NCBI RefSeq assembly: GCF_021168455.1
Contig: NZ_JAJOZR010000010.1
Span: 124,001-188,000, forward strand
Reading direction: 5' to 3'
Source of the DNA: Ferranicluibacter quercicola
Lineage (GTDB): Bacteria > Pseudomonadota > Alphaproteobacteria > Rhizobiales > Rhizobiaceae
DNA: 64,000 nt
The position numbers and the translations under genes were made by a program. Within the stretch, counting starts at the first letter, position 1, and every line of letters begins with the position of its first letter. Below the pieces are notes generated by a model. It searched no databases and had not been told where the DNA came from. It worked only from the letters and a program-made list of their open reading frames with translations. Shown in pieces: positions 8,470 to 17,885 of this stretch.

Positions 8470-8522
8470 AGTATCCTCCTCCCGCACGCCGTATCGCGGG
8501 CGTGCCCTCGAAAGCGAACGAC

Positions 8523-9695
<1,173 letters not shown>

Positions 9696-9872
9696 GCCGG
9701 GTCCCCGCGGCTGGTCGGGACGACTTCGGTTTCCGGTCGATCGATGCCAAGCCTTCGCTTCGAGCCACCGTTCGCTCCAGACTCCGTCAAACGCGGGCTT
9801 GTCCCGGGCACCTGCTGCACTGCCCGCGATCTGAAGGACCGTGGTCTTGCGTTATGCGGGGATGACAGAAGG

Positions 9873-9893
9873 TGCTCGGCGCAAGGCCGAGCA
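9873..9893. terminator. Hairpin between the convergent CobW-type and TusA-like genes
   Basis: An 8-bp perfect stem TGCTCGGC/GCCGAGCA with loop GCAAG lies in the 277-bp gap 9696-9972. No T run follows on either strand, so it is a weak terminator candidate. The rest of the gap holds no gene that I can support; its composition resembles decayed rhizobial intergenic repeat sequence. Confidence 0.35.
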
Positions 9894-9972
9894 TGACGGC
9901 AGGGTGGTGGCGTCGCTCGACGTCAGAACAATGCCGTCAATCGACCGGTGACGATCCGTCAACCGTCCGTCT

Positions 9973-10242
9973 TCAGCCTTTTCGGATCAGGAAGCTGTGG
10001 CCGCGGTCCGTTGCGGTCCGGCGTTCGAGGCGGTGGCCGCCTTCGGTGCAGAAGTGCGGGATGTCGATGACGGCAAGGGGGTCGGTGGTTTCCACCAGCA
10101 CCAGCGTTCCGGGGTCGAGCGCAGCCATCCGCTTGCGGGTGCGGATGACGGGAAGGGGGCATTTCAGGCCCTTGAGGTCGAGAGACAGCGCCGGCTCTTC
10201 CGGGTGCCGATCGGGCGATGTCGGGCGCGCATCCGATGTCAT
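9973..10242 (-). CDS. TusA-like sulfurtransferase
   Basis: An 89-residue SirA/TusA-fold protein. The signature CPxP is present as CPLPVI in GLKCPLPVIRTRK, giving the persulfide-carrying cysteine near residue 28. The rest follows the two-layer fold (LVLVETTDPLAVIDIPHFC then GGHRL). Such proteins relay sulfur for tRNA thiolation, molybdenum cofactor or other thiolations. It begins 16 bp after the stop of the L,D-transpeptidase gene and is probably cotranscribed with it, though no functional link is evident. The first 18 residues are polar and not part of the fold. Confidence 0.85.
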   Translation of the reverse strand: MTSDARPTSPDRHPEEPALSLDLKGLKCPLPVIRTRKRMAALDPGTLVLVETTDPLAVIDIPHFCTEGGHRLERRTATDRGHSFLIRKG

Positions 10243-10258
10243 CGGCGCGGTCCGGCCT

Positions 10259-11827
10259 CTACCAGAGCTTCCAGAACGGCTTCTTCTTGCCTTCGGGCTG
10301 CTGCTCGGCCAGCGCCTGCGGCACGGGCATCTCGCCCGAGGGCTGCGCGCCGGACGCGTCGGCGCCCGCGGTGTCGTCTCCGGTCGTCCGATCGACGGGT
10401 GCGGCCTGCGTCACGGCTGACGCCTGGGCGCCCTTGTGGCCCGGCTTGACGGTGACCTTGCGTGTTTCCACATGCACGGGAACGCCGGCGGTGATGTCGC
10501 GGTCCGTCTTGACGGAGGCAAGGCGGCTTGCGGTCTCGCTCTGGCCGGTCGTATCGGCACTGGCGGTCTGCGGTTCGCCGAGGCGCGGGCCGGCGGCGGG
10601 ATCGGCCGCGGCGATGGGCGCCGGCTTCTTGAACAGATTGCCCCAGAAACCGCCCTGGCCGGGCGCCGGCGATGCCGATGCGATCTGGGCGACCGGGCGC
10701 GGCAGCGGATTTTCCTGCGGGATGGGGACGTTCTTGCCGTTGCGGGTGCTCTGCTCGAGCGCCGCCGTCTGGATCTCGATGGCCTTCTTGGCCTCTTCGA
10801 GTTCGGCGCGATGGGCTTCCTGCTTTTCAAGGTCGGCGACCTTCATCAGCTTGCCGGCATCGAGCGACGTGCCCGTCGGGGCATAGGCCAGCTCGCGACC
10901 GGCGCGCTGCTTGGCGACCACGGCCTTACGCTCGGCTTCGCTCGGCTCGTACCACACGAGGCCGTCGAGCTTCTTCAGGGCCTTGTCGTAGTCGGCATCG
11001 TATTTCTTGTTGTAGGTCGCCAGCGCCACTTCCATGGAGGGCGGCGTGGAGAGCGCCGGGCACTGGCCCGTCGGGTTCATCTTGCCGGCGACGCTCTTGT
11101 TGAAGACGTATTTCCGGTCGCAGATCGCAAATTCCGGCGGACGCTTGGTGATCTCGAACTGGTCGTAGCCTTCCTTCAGGTTCTTCCAGAACTCGTAATG
11201 CGGGCTGTTGCGGTGCCGCGCCATGTTTTCCGCCGTCATGCGGAAGGGCAGCGCCTGCAGCTGGATGGTCGACTGGCCGCCCTTGAAGGCGTCGCGGGCG
11301 AGCGCGAAGATTTCCTGCATCTGCTCGTCGGTCATCGAGTAGCAACCCGAGGACGAGCAGGCGCCATGGATCATCAGATTGGTGCCGAACCGACCGTTGG
11401 CGCGGTCGAACTGATTGGGGAAGCCGGTGTTAATGGCGAGGTAGTAGCTGGAATTCGGGTTCATCTGGCCGGGGGCGAGGGGATAGTACCCCTCGGGCGC
11501 CTGACGGTCGCCTTCCTTCACCTTGGGGCCGAGCTTGCCGGACCAGGCGCAGATTTTGTATTCGCGCAGTTTCTCGAAGCGGTTGGCGGTGTTGGCCTTC
11601 CAGACCTCGAGTGCGCCTTCCTCCTTGAAGATGCGCAGCATGATCGGCGAGGTCTTCGCCATGCTCATCGCCTGCATCTTCTGCACGATCTTGCCGGACA
11701 GTTCGTAACCGGTCTTGCTGGTGACCTTCTTCAGATCGACATCGACGCTATCGACGACCTCTTCCGTGGTGCAGCCTGCCAGAAACAGGCCCATGACGGC
11801 GGCGGCGAGGATATGTGTCAGACGCAT
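10259..11827 (-). CDS. YkuD-type L,D-transpeptidase lipoprotein
   Basis: A 522-residue lipoprotein (lipobox LAGC, cysteine 19) with an L,D-transpeptidase catalytic domain. The catalytic signature HGxxxxxGC appears as H154-GACSSS-G-C162, followed by YSM. Such enzymes make 3-3 peptidoglycan crosslinks or attach envelope proteins to peptidoglycan. The region after about residue 290 is charged and then, from about 375, Ala/Pro/Thr-rich and low in complexity, probably a periplasmic tether, ending in KKKPFWKLW. The ATG at 11827 is preferred over TTG at 11833. The 218-bp upstream gap (11828-12045) is AT-rich around 11890-11930 and probably holds its promoter. Confidence 0.9.
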   Translation of the reverse strand: MRLTHILAAAVMGLFLAGCTTEEVVDSVDVDLKKVTSKTGYELSGKIVQKMQAMSMAKTSPIMLRIFKEEGALEVWKANTANRFEKLREYKICAWSGKLGPKVKEGDRQAPEGYYPLAPGQMNPNSSYYLAINTGFPNQFDRANGRFGTNLMIHGACSSSGCYSMTDEQMQEIFALARDAFKGGQSTIQLQALPFRMTAENMARHRNSPHYEFWKNLKEGYDQFEITKRPPEFAICDRKYVFNKSVAGKMNPTGQCPALSTPPSMEVALATYNKKYDADYDKALKKLDGLVWYEPSEAERKAVVAKQRAGRELAYAPTGTSLDAGKLMKVADLEKQEAHRAELEEAKKAIEIQTAALEQSTRNGKNVPIPQENPLPRPVAQIASASPAPGQGGFWGNLFKKPAPIAAADPAAGPRLGEPQTASADTTGQSETASRLASVKTDRDITAGVPVHVETRKVTVKPGHKGAQASAVTQAAPVDRTTGDDTAGADASGAQPSGEMPVPQALAEQQPEGKKKPFWKLW

Positions 11828-12045
11828 CGGCAAAAGCCCATCGATAGGAAAGTCGGACGCGACTCTTCCCTAGCGGCGGAGTCTGACAGAATCAATACGG
11901 TTTTATGCTTCACAAATTGTTAACCGCATCCCTCGCCGGAGATCGCGCGCAGGTGGAACCACCAAGGCCCGACAATCATGGCCGAGATGGGGCGGGAGGC
12001 GTCGTCGCGTATCCCGCCGGTAGAATGAGGTAAGCGCGACCTTGC

Positions 12046-12999
12046 CTAGAGCGAACGGCCGATGCTCAGATATTTCTCGCGGCGGTCCTTGCGCAGCTCC
12101 TCGCCCTTGCGGCCGGAGAGATCCTTCAGGGCGTCGGCGATGACACTGCCGGTGCGGTCGATGACGAGGTCGGCATCGCGATGCGCGCCGCCGACCGGCT
12201 CCTCGATGATGCCGTCGATGATGCCGAAGGTTTTCAGGTCTTCGGCCGTGATCTTCATGTTGGTCGCGGCTTCCTTGGCGCGCGTCGAATCACGCCAGAG
12301 GATCGAGGCGGCGCCTTCCGGCGAGATGACGGAATAGATCGCGTGTTCCAGCATGTAGACGCGGTTGCCGGTGGCGATCGCGATCGCGCCGCCGGATCCG
12401 CCTTCGCCGAGGACGACGGAAATGATCGGAACCTTGAGGTTGAGGCACATTTCGGTGGAGCGGGCGATGGCTTCCGCCTGGCCGCGCTCTTCCGCGCCGA
12501 TGCCGGGATAGGCGCCGGCCGTGTCGATCAGCGTGATCAGCGGCAGGCCGAAGCGGTCGGCCATTTCCATGACGCGGATGGCCTTGCGGTAGCCTTCCGG
12601 CCGGGCGCTGCCGAAATTGTGCTTGATGCGCGACTTGGTGTCGTTGCCCTTCTCCTGGCCGATGACGGCCACGGGAATGCCGCGGAAACGGGCAAGGCCC
12701 GCCTGGATGGCGGCATCCTCTGCGAACTTCCGGTCACCGGCCAGCGGCGTGAAGTCGGTGAAGAGGCCGGCGGCATACTCCTGGAAGTGCGGGCGCTGCG
12801 GATGGCGCGCGACCTGCGTCTTCTGCCAGGGCGTCAGCTTGGAATAGATCTCGACGGTTGCCTCGCGGGCGCGGACTTCGAGCCGTTCGACCTCGTCGCT
12901 CGTGTCGATGCTCTCGTCCTCGCCGGCGATCTTCTTCAGCTCGTGAATCTTGCCTTCGAGGTCCGAGATCGGCTTTTCGAAATCGAGATAGTGATGCAT
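12046..12999 (-). CDS. accA: Acetyl-CoA carboxylase carboxyltransferase subunit alpha
   Basis: A 317-residue AccA, the subunit that with AccD moves the carboxyl group from biotin to acetyl-CoA to make malonyl-CoA for fatty acids. The family start MHHYLDFEKPISDLEGKI, the motif RHPQRPHFQEY and the oxyanion-hole region VVLGEGGSGGAIAIA (about 201-215), then SPEGAASILWRD, are all present, and length is standard. It lies 65 bp after xerD on the same strand, an order often seen in rhizobia. No zinc finger is expected, since that belongs to AccD. Confidence 0.97.
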   Translation of the reverse strand: MHHYLDFEKPISDLEGKIHELKKIAGEDESIDTSDEVERLEVRAREATVEIYSKLTPWQKTQVARHPQRPHFQEYAAGLFTDFTPLAGDRKFAEDAAIQAGLARFRGIPVAVIGQEKGNDTKSRIKHNFGSARPEGYRKAIRVMEMADRFGLPLITLIDTAGAYPGIGAEERGQAEAIARSTEMCLNLKVPIISVVLGEGGSGGAIAIATGNRVYMLEHAIYSVISPEGAASILWRDSTRAKEAATNMKITAEDLKTFGIIDGIIEEPVGGAHRDADLVIDRTGSVIADALKDLSGRKGEELRKDRREKYLSIGRSL

Positions 13000-13064
13000 G
13001 AGATGCGGTTCCGATCGTTTCGACGCGGGTCTCCCGTGGCATTCCAGAACGGGAGGCGAGCGTC

Positions 13065-14006
13065 CTAATCCTGTTTTTTGGCCTGTTTGGCAAGAGGGTG
13101 ATGGTTTTGCACAAGATCGTGCAGCCGTTCCTCCAGCACATGCGTGTAGATTTGCGTGGTCGAAATGTCCGAATGGCCCAGCAGTTCCTGCACGGCGCGA
13201 AGATCCGCGCCGTTGGCCAGAAGATGGCTGGCAAAGGCATGACGCAGCACATGCGGCGAAATGGAGGCGACGCGCACGCCCGCCCGGCCGGCCAGCCCCT
13301 TGAGGTCGCGCGCAAAGACCTGCCGCGGGAGGTAGCCGGATTCCGAGCTGGAGGGGAAGAGCCAGGGGCTGTCCTCGCCGCCGACCGCCGCCGTCTCCGC
13401 CTGCATCCGGGTGCCGTAGCGCTGCAGCGCGGCGATGGCCGTGCGCGACAGCGGCACCAGGCGCTCCTTGTTGCCCTTGCCGCGCACGATGAGGAAACGG
13501 CCGTCGCGGGCAAGCACCGAGGCGGGCAGGGAGACGAGCTCGCTGACGCGCATGCCGGTCGCGTAAAGAAGCTCGATGAGGGCGGCCATGCGCAGGCGGT
13601 CGAGCCGCGGCTCGGCCACGGCTTCCGCCTCGGCCTGCGTCACGAGGCGGGTGACATCGTCGACGCTCATGGTCTTGGGCAGCGGGCGGCCCTTCTTCGG
13701 CGCATCCAGCACGCCGGTCGGATCGTCGGTGCGGATGCCCTCGGCATAGAGGAACTTGTAGAACTGGCGCAGCGCCGACAGGCGGCGGGCCTGCGAGGAG
13801 GCCTTGAAGCCCTGTGCGGCGAAATCGGCGAAATAGGCGCGAAAATCGTCCGCCCCGGCTTCTGCCGCCGTCACGCCGCGCGCCTTGAGGAAAGACAGGA
13901 TGTCCTCGAGATCGCGCTGATAGGAGGACAGCGTGTTGACGGCCGCGCCGCGCTCGACGCTCATCATTTCCAGAAAGGATTCGAGGTGGGCGGACGACAG
14001 ATCCAT
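13065..14006 (-). CDS. xerD: Site-specific tyrosine recombinase XerD
   Basis: A 313-residue tyrosine recombinase that with XerC resolves chromosome dimers at dif during division. The catalytic set is visible: R153 (GMRVSEL), K177 (RGKGNKER), H252-x-x-R255 (PHVLRHAFASH), H278 (LLGHSD) and the nucleophile Y287 (TTQIYTHV). The N-terminal SAM-like core-binding domain covers residues 1-95. The start codon overlaps by one base the stop of a 53-codon gene (TAATG), indicating coupling. The core position with accA and a complete catalytic site argue for housekeeping XerD rather than a mobile-element integrase. Confidence 0.95.
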   Translation of the reverse strand: MDLSSAHLESFLEMMSVERGAAVNTLSSYQRDLEDILSFLKARGVTAAEAGADDFRAYFADFAAQGFKASSQARRLSALRQFYKFLYAEGIRTDDPTGVLDAPKKGRPLPKTMSVDDVTRLVTQAEAEAVAEPRLDRLRMAALIELLYATGMRVSELVSLPASVLARDGRFLIVRGKGNKERLVPLSRTAIAALQRYGTRMQAETAAVGGEDSPWLFPSSSESGYLPRQVFARDLKGLAGRAGVRVASISPHVLRHAFASHLLANGADLRAVQELLGHSDISTTQIYTHVLEERLHDLVQNHHPLAKQAKKQD

Positions 14007-14167
14007 TATTTCGGAGCCAATCTTTCCGGATCGAGCCGCTCGGGCGGGATGCGGATCGTCACGTCCCGCTCGGCCGGATCGACGAAGGTGACGAGGGCCA
14101 GCATGGTTCCATAGACGGCGCCGGTGATGACGAGGCAGATGAAGAGAAACCGGACAAGGGTGGGCAT
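14006..14167 (-). CDS. Small single-pass membrane protein upstream of xerD
   Basis: A 53-codon gene: one hydrophobic helix (LVRFLFICLVITGAVYGTML, residues 4-23) followed by a short hydrophilic tail (FVDPAERDVTIRIPPERL) that would be periplasmic. GGAG lies 5 nt before the ATG and its TAA shares a base with the xerD ATG, so it is the first cistron of the xerD-accA operon. I do not recognise a function. Clean translation signals and the overlap make it a real gene rather than a chance frame; it is short enough to be missed by length cut-offs. Confidence 0.8.
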   Translation of the reverse strand: MPTLVRFLFICLVITGAVYGTMLALVTFVDPAERDVTIRIPPERLDPERLAPK

Positions 14168-14272
14168 GATCGTCTCCGAGGCGTCGATCTATATGGCGCC
14201 GCCCCGGCCGGATCGCAAGCACGGCCATGTTTGCGCGGGGGATAGGAAAGAGGCGGGCGACCCTTGCGCGAC

Positions 14273-14301
14273 TTGACGCTCCCGCCTGTTTTGTCGATAG
14301 A
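14273..14301 (+). promoter_or_regulatory. Sigma-70-type promoter for aroK-aroB
   Basis: TTGACG (14273-14278), 17-bp spacer, GATAGA (14296-14301). Transcription would start near 14308, leaving a short leader before the aroK ATG at 14330 and excluding longer aroK starts. Confidence 0.65.
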
Positions 14302-14329
14302 ACAGGGAAATGGGGAAAGTCTTGCGGTG

Positions 14330-14911
14330 ATGAGCGACGTGGTCGAGCCGGTTTCGGAAGCGCTGGTGAAGCGGGCGAGAGCCGTGCTCGGCCGGCGCAA
14401 CCTCGTCTTCGTCGGTCTGATGGGGGCCGGCAAGTCGGCCATCGGGCGGCTGACCGCGCAGGCGCTGTCGCTGCCTTTCGTCGATTCCGACCACGAGATC
14501 GAGCGCGTCTCGCGCATGACCGTTGCCGAACTCTTTGCAGCCTATGGCGAAACGGAATTCCGGGCGCTGGAAACGCGGGTGATCAAGCGGCTCCTTCAGT
14601 CGGGCGCGCGCATCGTCTCCACCGGCGGCGGCGCCTATATCAACCCGCAGACGCGCCGGCATATCCAGAAGAGCGGCGTTTCGGTGTGGCTGAACGCCGA
14701 ACTCGACGTGCTGTGGGAACGGGTCAACAAGCGCGAGGGACGACCTCTCCTGAAGACCGACGACCCCAAGGGAACGCTCGAAAGGCTGATGATCGAGCGC
14801 TATCCGATCTATGCCGAGGCCGACGTCAGCGTGCTCTCGCGCGACGTCAAGAAGGAGCGCATCGTGGAAGAGGTGCTGCAGGCCATCGCCGGCATGCCTT
14901 CCAGAAAGTAG
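14330..14911 (+). CDS. aroK: Shikimate kinase
   Basis: A 193-residue kinase that phosphorylates shikimate in the chorismate pathway. The P-loop GLMGAGKS is at residues 29-36, shikimate-binding residues appear in VDSDHEIE and the TGGGA loop, and the lid contains REGRPLL. GGGGAAAG lies 10 nt upstream; a GTG one codon earlier (14327) is an equally possible start. The C-terminus ends inside a 17-bp tandem repeat. aroB follows 83 bp downstream, the usual aroKB pairing. Confidence 0.95.
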   Translation: MSDVVEPVSEALVKRARAVLGRRNLVFVGLMGAGKSAIGRLTAQALSLPFVDSDHEIERVSRMTVAELFAAYGETEFRALETRVIKRLLQSGARIVSTGGGAYINPQTRRHIQKSGVSVWLNAELDVLWERVNKREGRPLLKTDDPKGTLERLMIERYPIYAEADVSVLSRDVKKERIVEEVLQAIAGMPSRK

Positions 14912-14959
14912 GGCCTTCCAAAAAGCAGGGCCTTCGAAGACGCAGGGCCGCCGAAGAAC
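14892..14959 (+). repeat. Four degenerate 17-bp tandem repeats at the aroK 3' end
   Basis: Units start at about 14892, 14908, 14925 and 14942 and share a GCAGGGCCTTCCAAAA-like core (GCATGCCTTCCAGAAA, GTAGGGCCTTCCAAAAA, GCAGGGCCTTCGAAGAC, GCAGGGCCGCCGAAGAAC). The aroK stop codon lies in the second unit, so the array covers the last codons and the aroK-aroB spacer. Confidence 0.6.
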
Positions 14960-14994
14960 AGTCGTCAGACACCAGCCATAGAGTGAGCCGAGCG

Positions 14995-16128
14995 ATGAGC
15001 GAAACCCCGACCGTGCGCAAGATCCATGTTCCGCTCGGCGACCGTGCCTATGACATCCTGATCGGACCGGGCCTGATCGGCTCGGCCGCGCGGGAGATCG
15101 CCGCACGGCTGACGGGCCGGCGGATGGCCGTGGTGACGGACGAAAATGTCGCACCGCTCTATCTCCAGCCGCTGATGGAGAGCCTGGCGCAGGCGGGCAT
15201 CGAGGCCGTGTCCGCGATCCTGCCGGCCGGGGAGAAGACCAAGAGCTTCGAACATCTCGTTCCCGTCTGCGAGACGATCCTCGGCGCGCGCATCGAGCGC
15301 AACGATGCGGTCATCGCGCTCGGCGGCGGCGTCATCGGCGATCTCACGGGCTTTGCCGCTGGCATCGCCCGGCGCGGCTCGCGCTTCATCCAGATCCCGA
15401 CCTCGCTTCTGGCCCAGGTGGACAGCTCGGTCGGCGGCAAGACCGGCATCAATTCGCCGCATGGCAAGAATCTCATCGGCGTCTTCCACCAGCCGGATCT
15501 GGTGCTGGCCGACACCGACGTGCTCGATACGCTGTCGCCGCGCGAATTTCGCGCCGGATATGCCGAGGTGGCGAAATACGGGCTCATCGACAAGCCGGAC
15601 TTCTTCGCCTGGCTGGAGGCCAACTGGCAGGCGGTCTTTGCCGGCGGCGCGGCGCGCATCGAGGCGATCGCGCTCAGCTGCCAGGCGAAGGCCGATGTGG
15701 TCGTCGCCGACGAGCGCGAGAACGGCCGCCGCGCGCTGCTCAATCTCGGGCATACCTTCGGCCACGCGCTGGAAGCGGCCACCGCCTATGACGGCACGCG
15801 GCTGGTGCATGGCGAGGGCGTCTCGATCGGCATGGTGCTCGCGCATGCCTTCTCGGCCCGGATGAATCTGGCGAGCCCCGATGTGACGGCGCGGGTGGAG
15901 GCGCATCTGCGCACCGTCGGCCTGCCGACGCGGATGAGCGAGATCCCCGGGCAGCTGCCGCCGGCAGAGGTGCTGATGGATGCCATCGCGCAGGACAAGA
16001 AGGTGAAGGGCGGCAAGCTGACCTTCATCCTCACCCGCGGCCTCGGCGAGGCCTTCGTCGCCGACGACGTGCCGACCTCGGCCGTGCTGTCGTTCCTTGC
16101 CGAAAACCATCCCGATCGCGCGGCATGA
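14995..16128 (+). CDS. aroB: 3-dehydroquinate synthase
   Basis: A 377-residue enzyme converting DAHP to 3-dehydroquinate with NAD and a divalent metal, the second step of the shikimate pathway. The NAD-binding GGGVIGDLTGFAA stretch, PTSLLAQVDSSVGGKTGIN, the metal ligands in GHTFGHALE and the histidine in VHGEGVSIGM are present, and length is normal. The upstream frame is open back past aroK, but the family begins at this ATG. Its TGA overlaps the start of the following CNNM-type gene. Confidence 0.96.
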   Translation: MSETPTVRKIHVPLGDRAYDILIGPGLIGSAAREIAARLTGRRMAVVTDENVAPLYLQPLMESLAQAGIEAVSAILPAGEKTKSFEHLVPVCETILGARIERNDAVIALGGGVIGDLTGFAAGIARRGSRFIQIPTSLLAQVDSSVGGKTGINSPHGKNLIGVFHQPDLVLADTDVLDTLSPREFRAGYAEVAKYGLIDKPDFFAWLEANWQAVFAGGAARIEAIALSCQAKADVVVADERENGRRALLNLGHTFGHALEAATAYDGTRLVHGEGVSIGMVLAHAFSARMNLASPDVTARVEAHLRTVGLPTRMSEIPGQLPPAEVLMDAIAQDKKVKGGKLTFILTRGLGEAFVADDVPTSAVLSFLAENHPDRAA

Positions 16129-17429
16129 CCATGGAGGCGCCGATCGCCCTCCTGATCGCGCACGGGCCGGCCGTTCTGGCGATCCTTCTGATGATCGTGC
16201 TCGCCGCGTTCCTCTCGGGCTCGGAGACGGCGCTGACGGCCGTGTCGCGCACGCGTCTGCACACGCTCGACGTTCAGGGCGAGGCGCGCGCCGGGGTGGT
16301 CGACCGGCTGATCGAGCGGCGTGACCGGGTCATCGGGGCGCTGCTGCTCGGCAGCAATCTCGTGCGCGTTCTCGCGACCTCGGTGGCCACCGGCCTGTTC
16401 CTCTCCGCCTTCGGCGCCCCGGGCGTCGCCTATGCGACGATCGCGATGACGATCCTGCTCGTCGTGTTTGCCGACGTGCTGCCGCGCAGCTGGGCGCACG
16501 CTGCGCCGGAGCGTTTCGCCGTCGGCGTCGCGCGGCCGGTGCGCGTGGTCGTCGCGGTCGTCGGGCCGCTTTCGGGCCTGATCAACACGATGGTGCGGGC
16601 CATCATGCAGACCTTCGGCTTCAACCTGTCGCGCGAGGCCCCGATGCTCTCGGCGCATGAGGAACTGCGCGGGGCCGTGGATTTCCTTCACCGCGAAGGC
16701 GCCGTGGTCAAGGCGGACCGCGACCGTGTCAGCGGCGTGCTCGATCTCGACGCGCTTGAAGTGTCCGACATCATGGTGCACCGGATGGCGATGCGGGCGC
16801 TGAACGCGGACGATCCGCCGGAGGTCAACGTCAGGGCCGTGCTCGACAGTCCCTATACCCGCATGCCGGTGTGGCGCGGCTCGGCCGACAACATCATCGG
16901 CGTGCTTCACGCCAAGGATCTCCTGCGGGCTCTGGCCGAGCCGGACGCGAAGCCGGACACGGTCGATATCGTCCGAATCGCGCAGAAGCCGTGGTACGTG
17001 CCGGATGCCACCGATCTCGCCAGCCAGCTCAGCGCCTTCCTGCGCCGCAAGAGCCATTTCGCCATCGTCGTCGACGAATATGGCGAGGTGCGCGGGCTGG
17101 TGACGCTGGAGGATATTCTCGAGGAGATCGTCGGGGATATCGCCGACGAACACGATCCCGATGTCCGCGGCGTCTATCCGCAGGCGGACGGGTCGCTGGT
17201 GGTGGACGGCGGGGTGCCGATCCGCGACCTGAACCGGGCGCTAGACTGGTCTCTGCCCGACGGCGAGGCGACGACGATTGCCGGCCTCGTGATCCATGAA
17301 TCCCGCACCATCCCGGACGAGCGGCAGGCCTTCACCTTCTACGGCAAGCGTTTCATCGTCATGAAGCGCGTCAAGAACCGCATCACCAAGCTGCGCATCC
17401 GTCCGGCCGAGGATACGCCCGCCAGCTGA
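16125..17429 (+). CDS. CNNM/CorC family membrane protein with CBS domains
   Basis: A 434-residue protein with an N-terminal CNNM (DUF21) membrane domain of about four helices (residues 5-160, with AFLSGSETALTAVSRTR), a tandem CBS pair (about 210-330, with VSDIMVHRMAMRALNADDPP and SHFAIVVDEYGEVRGLVTLEDI) and a C-terminal CorC/HlyC domain (GGVPIRDLNRALDW). Relatives export magnesium or confer cobalt/magnesium resistance; substrate is inferred. The ATG overlaps the aroB stop (ATGA), so expression follows the shikimate genes, a pairing widespread in alphaproteobacteria. ATG at 16131 is an alternative start. Confidence 0.93.
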   Translation: MTMEAPIALLIAHGPAVLAILLMIVLAAFLSGSETALTAVSRTRLHTLDVQGEARAGVVDRLIERRDRVIGALLLGSNLVRVLATSVATGLFLSAFGAPGVAYATIAMTILLVVFADVLPRSWAHAAPERFAVGVARPVRVVVAVVGPLSGLINTMVRAIMQTFGFNLSREAPMLSAHEELRGAVDFLHREGAVVKADRDRVSGVLDLDALEVSDIMVHRMAMRALNADDPPEVNVRAVLDSPYTRMPVWRGSADNIIGVLHAKDLLRALAEPDAKPDTVDIVRIAQKPWYVPDATDLASQLSAFLRRKSHFAIVVDEYGEVRGLVTLEDILEEIVGDIADEHDPDVRGVYPQADGSLVVDGGVPIRDLNRALDWSLPDGEATTIAGLVIHESRTIPDERQAFTFYGKRFIVMKRVKNRITKLRIRPAEDTPAS

Positions 17430-17441
17430 CCCGCCGGCTGG

Positions 17442-17723
17442 CTACCAGCGCGTCTCTTCGCCGGGGGCTGCGGGCTCGACGGCAAGGGCGTGCAGGCCGG
17501 CGTCGAGTTCCGGCTTCAGGAGCGCGTTGATGGCGCGGTGGCGGGCGATGCGCGACAGGCCGGTAAAGGCACCCGAGACGATGCGCACGCGCATATGCGT
17601 CTCGCCGGTGCCGTTGAAATCGGCGTGATGGCCGGCATGCAGATGGCTCTCGTTGATCACCACGAGGCGCAAGGGCGCGAAAGCCTCGGTGAGCCGTGTT
17701 GTGATCCGCTGCTCTAACGACAT
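17442..17723 (-). CDS. BolA family protein
   Basis: A 93-residue BolA-fold protein. The diagnostic sequence VINESHLHAGHHADFNGTGE contains the conserved histidines that, with a monothiol glutaredoxin, bind a [2Fe-2S] cluster; HRAINALLKPELDAGLHAL is the usual C-terminal helix. Roles in the family include iron-sulfur trafficking and iron sensing. AGGGCG precedes the ATG. The gene converges on the CNNM gene with 12 bp between stops and is divergent from the J-domain protein gene. The conserved nucleic-acid-binding-like fold is not proof of DNA binding. Confidence 0.92.
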   Translation of the reverse strand: MSLEQRITTRLTEAFAPLRLVVINESHLHAGHHADFNGTGETHMRVRIVSGAFTGLSRIARHRAINALLKPELDAGLHALAVEPAAPGEETRW

Positions 17724-17849
17724 GGTTTCGCCCTGTTCTTCTGGCTTGCGATGGGCGGTCGACGCGGCGGTCGGACCCCTGCCGCGCAGCGCGTTGCGCA
17801 ACCGGCACATCGGCCCCAAAAAGCCTGCAACATTCGCGTTTGTCAATTC

Positions 17850-17878
17850 TTGTTGTGACCCCTGCATCGCACCATAAT
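17850..17878 (+). promoter_or_regulatory. Sigma-70-type promoter for the J-domain protein, possibly leaderless
   Basis: TTGTTG (17850-17855), 17-bp spacer, CATAAT (17873-17878). The -10 ends only 7 nt before the ATG at 17886 and no Shine-Dalgarno sequence lies between, so the mRNA may begin at or within a base of the start codon. Confidence 0.45.
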
Positions 17879-17885
17879 GTGTCCC

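Noticed and set aside
13065..14006. xerD as a possible mobile-element integrase.
   Set aside because: Full-length XerD with standard spacing of catalytic residues, operon with accA and no attachment site or tRNA nearby point to the chromosomal dimer-resolution enzyme.
14227..14994. A possible fusion extending aroB upstream across aroK.
   Set aside because: The extension is an out-of-frame copy of the aroK coding region; aroK has its own intact motifs and aroB starts at the conserved ATG at 14995.
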